In this document: positions 61,277-64,000 of the stretch, one piece after another | How positions within the stretch are numbered: the stretch's first letter is position 1 | How the letters are laid out: each line of letters opens with the position of its first letter | Assembly: GCA_963794685.1 (NCBI GenBank) | Contig: CAWCFK010000005.1 | Location: 248,001 to 312,000 of the forward strand | DNA length: 64,000 nt | Source: CAVTWH01 sp963794685 | GTDB taxonomy: Bacteria; Actinomycetota; Actinomycetes; Mycobacteriales; Micromonosporaceae | Direction of reading: 5' to 3' | The notes under the pieces: generated by a model | Database searches by the model: none | The model's input: the letters and a program-made list of their open reading frames with translations, nothing else | Told to the model about the DNA's origin: nothing | Translations under genes and position numbers: made by a program

Positions 61277-61987
61277 TCACGCGCCGGGGGTACCGGCCCC
61301 CCCGCCGGGCACCGCATCCGAGCTGGGCACGGCCCTGCGGCGGCGCCGTCGCGGGGGTGGCGGACGCAGTCCGGCGAGCGCCCCGCCGATGTCGTTCTGG
61401 CGGATCACGAAGGGGCGCAGCGGGGTGTAGCGGATCACCGTGAGCGACGCCGGATCGACCATGATCCGCTGGAACAGGTCGAGGTGCAGACCCAGCGCGT
61501 CGGCCACGATTGCCTTGATCACGTCGCCGTGGCTGCAGGCCAGCCACAGCGCGTCCGGGCCGTGGCTCGCGGTGACCCGGGCGTCCCAGTCGCGGACCGC
61601 CGCCACCGCCCGGGTGGCCATCGCGGCCATCGCCTCGCCGCCCGGGAAGACCACGGCGCTGGGGTGCGCCTGGACCACGCCCCACAGCTGCTGCTTGGCC
61701 AGTGTCTTGAGCGGCTGGCCGGACCAGTCGCCGTAGTCGCACTCCTGCAGCCGGGGCTCGTCGCAGACCGGCGCGTCGGGCAGCGCCGCGGCCACTGTCT
61801 GCCGGCAGCGCAGCAGCGGGCTGCTGACCACTGTGGCCAGCGGCAGGCCGGCCTCACGCAGCCGGGCACCGACCGCGACGGCCTGCGCCCGGCCGGCGTC
61901 GTCCAGCTCGACCGGCTGGTGCCCGGCGAGGGTGCCGGCCTGGTTGGCGGTGGTCCGGCCGTGCCGGAGCAGGATGACGGTGGCCAC
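61277..61987 (-). CDS. Histidine phosphatase family protein (MSMEG_4193-like)
   Basis: 236 aa from GTG 61987. The phosphohistidine motif LLRHGRTTANQAGTLAG (His about 9), VVSSPLLRCRQTV, LQECDYGDWSGQPL and LWLACSHGDVIKAIVADALG (second catalytic His) define the phosphoglycerate-mutase-like fold. The C-terminus is basic and low-complexity (RPPPPRRRRRRAVP). The substrate is unknown. Member of the conserved mshC / SCO1664 / DUF3090 / phosphatase neighbourhood. TAGGTT lies 6 nt upstream. Confidence 0.9.
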   Translation of the reverse strand: MATVILLRHGRTTANQAGTLAGHQPVELDDAGRAQAVAVGARLREAGLPLATVVSSPLLRCRQTVAAALPDAPVCDEPRLQECDYGDWSGQPLKTLAKQQLWGVVQAHPSAVVFPGGEAMAAMATRAVAAVRDWDARVTASHGPDALWLACSHGDVIKAIVADALGLHLDLFQRIMVDPASLTVIRYTPLRPFVIRQNDIGGALAGLRPPPPRRRRRRAVPSSDAVPGGGAGTPGA

Positions 61988-61993
61988 CCGGTC

Positions 61994-61999
61994 AACCTA
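61994..61999 (-). promoter_or_regulatory. -10-like hexamer TAGGTT of the histidine phosphatase gene
   Basis: TAGGTT is 6 nt before GTG 61987. Confidence 0.45.
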
Positions 62000-62032
62000 C
62001 CGGCCCACCCGGACAGCGCGGCGGCGTCCGGC

Positions 62033-62860
62033 TCATGTGGCCGCGAGCCAGCCGCCGGCCAGCGCCACCATCAGCGCCACCCCGAGCAGCACCCGGTACA
62101 CCGCGAAGGTGACCATCGAGTGCTTGGCGACAAAGCGCAGCAGCCAGGCGATCGAGGCGTACCCGACGATGAAGCTCACGATCGTGCCGACCGCCAGCGC
62201 CGGTACCCCCACCGACGGACCGGACAGCGCGTCCTTGAGTTCGAAGAGTCCGCCGCCGAGCAGCGCCGGGATGCCGAGGAAGAAGGCGAGCCGGGTGGCG
62301 GTGACCCGGTCCAGGTCGCGCAGCAGCCCGAAGGAGATGGTGGCGCCCGAACGGGACACCCCGGGGAACAGGGCGGCCGCCTGGGCCACCCCGATGACCA
62401 CCGAGTCGGTCAGGTTGACCTCGCGTTCACCGCGCACCCGGGCACTGACCAGCTCCGCGTAGACCATCACGGCGCTCCACAGGATCAGCGCGGCAGCCAC
62501 CACCCACAGGTTGCGCAGCGGTCCGGTGATGGCGTCCTTGCCGAGCACCCCGGCCACCGCGATGGGCACCGAGCCGACGATGACGTACCAGGCGAAGCGG
62601 TAGTCGAAGCCGCGCTGCTCCTTGTGGAACAGTCCCCGGAAGAAGCCTTTGACCAGCCGGACGATGTCTTTGAAGAAGTAGATGACGGCGGCCAGGATGG
62701 CGCCGGTCTGGATCACCGCGGTGAAGCCGGTGACCGACGGGTCGTCGACCGGCAGGCCGAGGATCTTCTCCGCGATGGTCAGGTGGCCGGTGGAGGAGAC
62801 CGGCAGGAACTCGGTGAGCCCTTCGACGATGCCGAGGATGACGGCCTGTCCGATGTTCAC
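62033..62860 (-). CDS. uppP: Undecaprenyl-diphosphate phosphatase UppP (BacA)
   Basis: 275 aa, about eight membrane helices. Active-site motifs EGLTEFLPVSSTGHLTI (about 13-29) and ALFPGVSRSGATISFGLLRD, plus re-entrant helix segments. It converts undecaprenyl diphosphate to the monophosphate for reuse in peptidoglycan and surface-glycan assembly, including the glycan locus in this window. ATG 62860 overlaps the LLM gene stop by 4 nt. Confidence 0.96.
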   Translation of the reverse strand: MNIGQAVILGIVEGLTEFLPVSSTGHLTIAEKILGLPVDDPSVTGFTAVIQTGAILAAVIYFFKDIVRLVKGFFRGLFHKEQRGFDYRFAWYVIVGSVPIAVAGVLGKDAITGPLRNLWVVAAALILWSAVMVYAELVSARVRGEREVNLTDSVVIGVAQAAALFPGVSRSGATISFGLLRDLDRVTATRLAFFLGIPALLGGGLFELKDALSGPSVGVPALAVGTIVSFIVGYASIAWLLRFVAKHSMVTFAVYRVLLGVALMVALAGGWLAAT

Positions 62861-63909
62861 CCGGCCACGCCCGACTTGTCGTAGGCGTCGGCGATCTGGC
62901 GCAGCGTCGCCACGGCGCTCTCCCGGTCACCGGCGAACAGGGTGACCGACAGGGTGGTCACCCCGGCCGCCGCGTAGCGGCGCATCCCGTCGGCGACCCG
63001 GTCCACCGGACCGAGCAGGCTGGTCCGGTCGATGAACTCCAGGGGTACGGCCGCGGCCGCGTCCCGTTGCCGTTTGCTGAGGTAGAGCTCCTGCACTTCG
63101 CGGGCGGCGTCGGCGTAGCCCATCCGGACGGCGAGCTGGTTGTAGAAGTTCTGCTCCCGGCTGCCCATCCCGCCCACGTACAGGGCGGCGTACCAGCGCA
63201 CCAGCGCGGCGCAGGAGTCCAGGTCGTCGCCGATCACCACCGGCACGCTGGGTACCACGTCGAAGCCGGCCAGCTCCTTGCCGGCCCGGCTGCGGCCGGC
63301 GGCCACGCTGGCCAGCTGCTCCTGGGCGAACTCGGGCGAGTAGAAGATGGCCAGCCAGCCGTCGGCGATCTCGCCGGCCAGCTCGAGGTTCTTCGGCCCG
63401 ACGGCGGCCAGGTAGATCGGGATGTGTTCGCGGGGTGGATGGAAACCCAACCGCAGCGCCTTGCCGGGGCCATCGGGCAGCGGCAGGGTGTAGAACTCGC
63501 CGGCATAGCTGACGTCCCTGCGGGCCACCGCCATCTTCACGATGTCGACATATTCCCGGGTACGGGCCAGCGGGCGGGCGAAGCGCACCCCGTGCCAGCC
63601 CTCCGACACCTGCGGTCCGGAGACGCCCAGGCCCAGCCGGAACCGGCCGCCGGAGAGGTTGTCCAGGGACGCCGCGGTCATCGCCGTCATCGCCGGGGTA
63701 CGCGCCGGGATCTGCATGATCGCGCTGCCGATGTCGATACGCTCCGTGGTGGCGGCAATCGCGGCCAGCATGGTCGGCGAGTCCGAGCCGTACGCCTCGG
63801 CCGCCCAGACCACCGACAGCCCCAGCCGGTCGGCCTCCTGGGCCAGCGCCAGATGGTCGGCCGGCGTGCTCCACGCCGTCTGGTAACCCAGGCTCAACCC
63901 GAGTCGCAT
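62857..63909 (-). CDS. LLM-class F420-dependent oxidoreductase
   Basis: 350 aa, luciferase-like TIM barrel. RLGLSLGYQTAW starts the barrel; SAIMQIPARTPAMTAMTAAS and LSGGRFRLGLGVSGPQVSEG form the coenzyme F420-binding region; YLAAVGPKNLELAGEIADGW follows. ATG 63909 is preceded by GGAG. The substrate is unknown. Overlaps uppP by 4 nt, a common arrangement in actinobacteria. The remaining 91 bp to the window edge contain no gene I can identify. Confidence 0.92.
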   Translation of the reverse strand: MRLGLSLGYQTAWSTPADHLALAQEADRLGLSVVWAAEAYGSDSPTMLAAIAATTERIDIGSAIMQIPARTPAMTAMTAASLDNLSGGRFRLGLGVSGPQVSEGWHGVRFARPLARTREYVDIVKMAVARRDVSYAGEFYTLPLPDGPGKALRLGFHPPREHIPIYLAAVGPKNLELAGEIADGWLAIFYSPEFAQEQLASVAAGRSRAGKELAGFDVVPSVPVVIGDDLDSCAALVRWYAALYVGGMGSREQNFYNQLAVRMGYADAAREVQELYLSKRQRDAAAAVPLEFIDRTSLLGPVDRVADGMRRYAAAGVTTLSVTLFAGDRESAVATLRQIADAYDKSGVAG

Positions 63910-64000
63910 CGCGTCACTCCTCCCGACAACAGTCCGCCCAGCCTAGCCAGCCGACCCAGGGAATTCGCCTGCCGGGGGCGGCCGCCCGGGGTGTCGACGC

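Noticed and set aside
1..64000. tRNA, rRNA, insertion sequences or phage attachment sites
   Set aside because: I searched by eye and saw no cloverleaf, rRNA stretch, transposase motif or integrase; I cannot exclude small ncRNAs.

Overview
This is a very GC-rich actinobacterial chromosome segment. A Pup-proteasome locus (dop, arc/Mpa), a mycothiol gene (mshC), F420-type LLM oxidoreductase, DUF3090 and SCO1664-like genes all point to Actinobacteria, and the gene order and style suggest Micromonosporaceae (inference). Many genes start on GTG, and at least twelve have a TANNNT -10-like hexamer exactly 6-7 nt before the start codon, which suggests leaderless transcripts.

Layout. (1) 1-724: 5' part of dop, running off the left edge. 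(2) About 1.0-18.8 kb: a surface-glycan locus lying between dop and arc. It holds an ABC-2 polysaccharide exporter (permease plus Wzt-like ATPase with a C-terminal carbohydrate-binding-type domain), five GT2 glycosyltransferases, an O-antigen polymerase/ligase-like membrane protein, a polyprenyl sugar-1-phosphate transferase, a nucleotide-sugar dehydrogenase, an NAD-dependent epimerase/dehydratase, a GT-C-like membrane protein and an acyltransferase. Codon use differs sharply between parts, and one gene is a truncated remnant, so the locus looks like a mosaic. (3) 18.9-25.2 kb: conserved block arc, ferredoxin, an uncharacterised gene, trmI, M50 protease, RecB-like nuclease. (4) 25.3-33.1 kb: orphan NarL-type regulator and two tandem paralogous MacB-type exporters. 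(5) 33.2-39.2 kb: HAD phosphatase, YbjQ-like protein, glycogen-debranching-like glycosidase divergent from a GT4, mscL and a membrane protein. (6) 39.2-46.8 kb: a seven-gene, translationally coupled stressosome/partner-switching operon (rsbR, rsbS, rsbT, HATPase-PP2C, hybrid kinase, REC-GAF-PP2C, RsbW-like), followed by a convergent STAS/RsbW pair. (7) 46.9-52.8 kb: hemerythrin, phosphoesterase, BON, nucleotidyltransferase, DUF3072, AI-2E-like permease, pentapeptide-repeat, HxlR and SMP-30 genes. (8) 52.8-63.9 kb: metH, PAC2, GntR, then mshC, SCO1664-like, DUF3090, histidine phosphatase, uppP and an LLM oxidoreductase.

Quality warning. Between about 21.2 and 28.2 kb, and again between about 56.6 and 58.5 kb, nearly every gene carries one or more single-base frameshifts. 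Many of these are compensated a few codons later, and the genes on either side are intact. I read this mainly as sequencing or assembly error rather than true gene decay. Those genes are given as whole loci with the breaks described.
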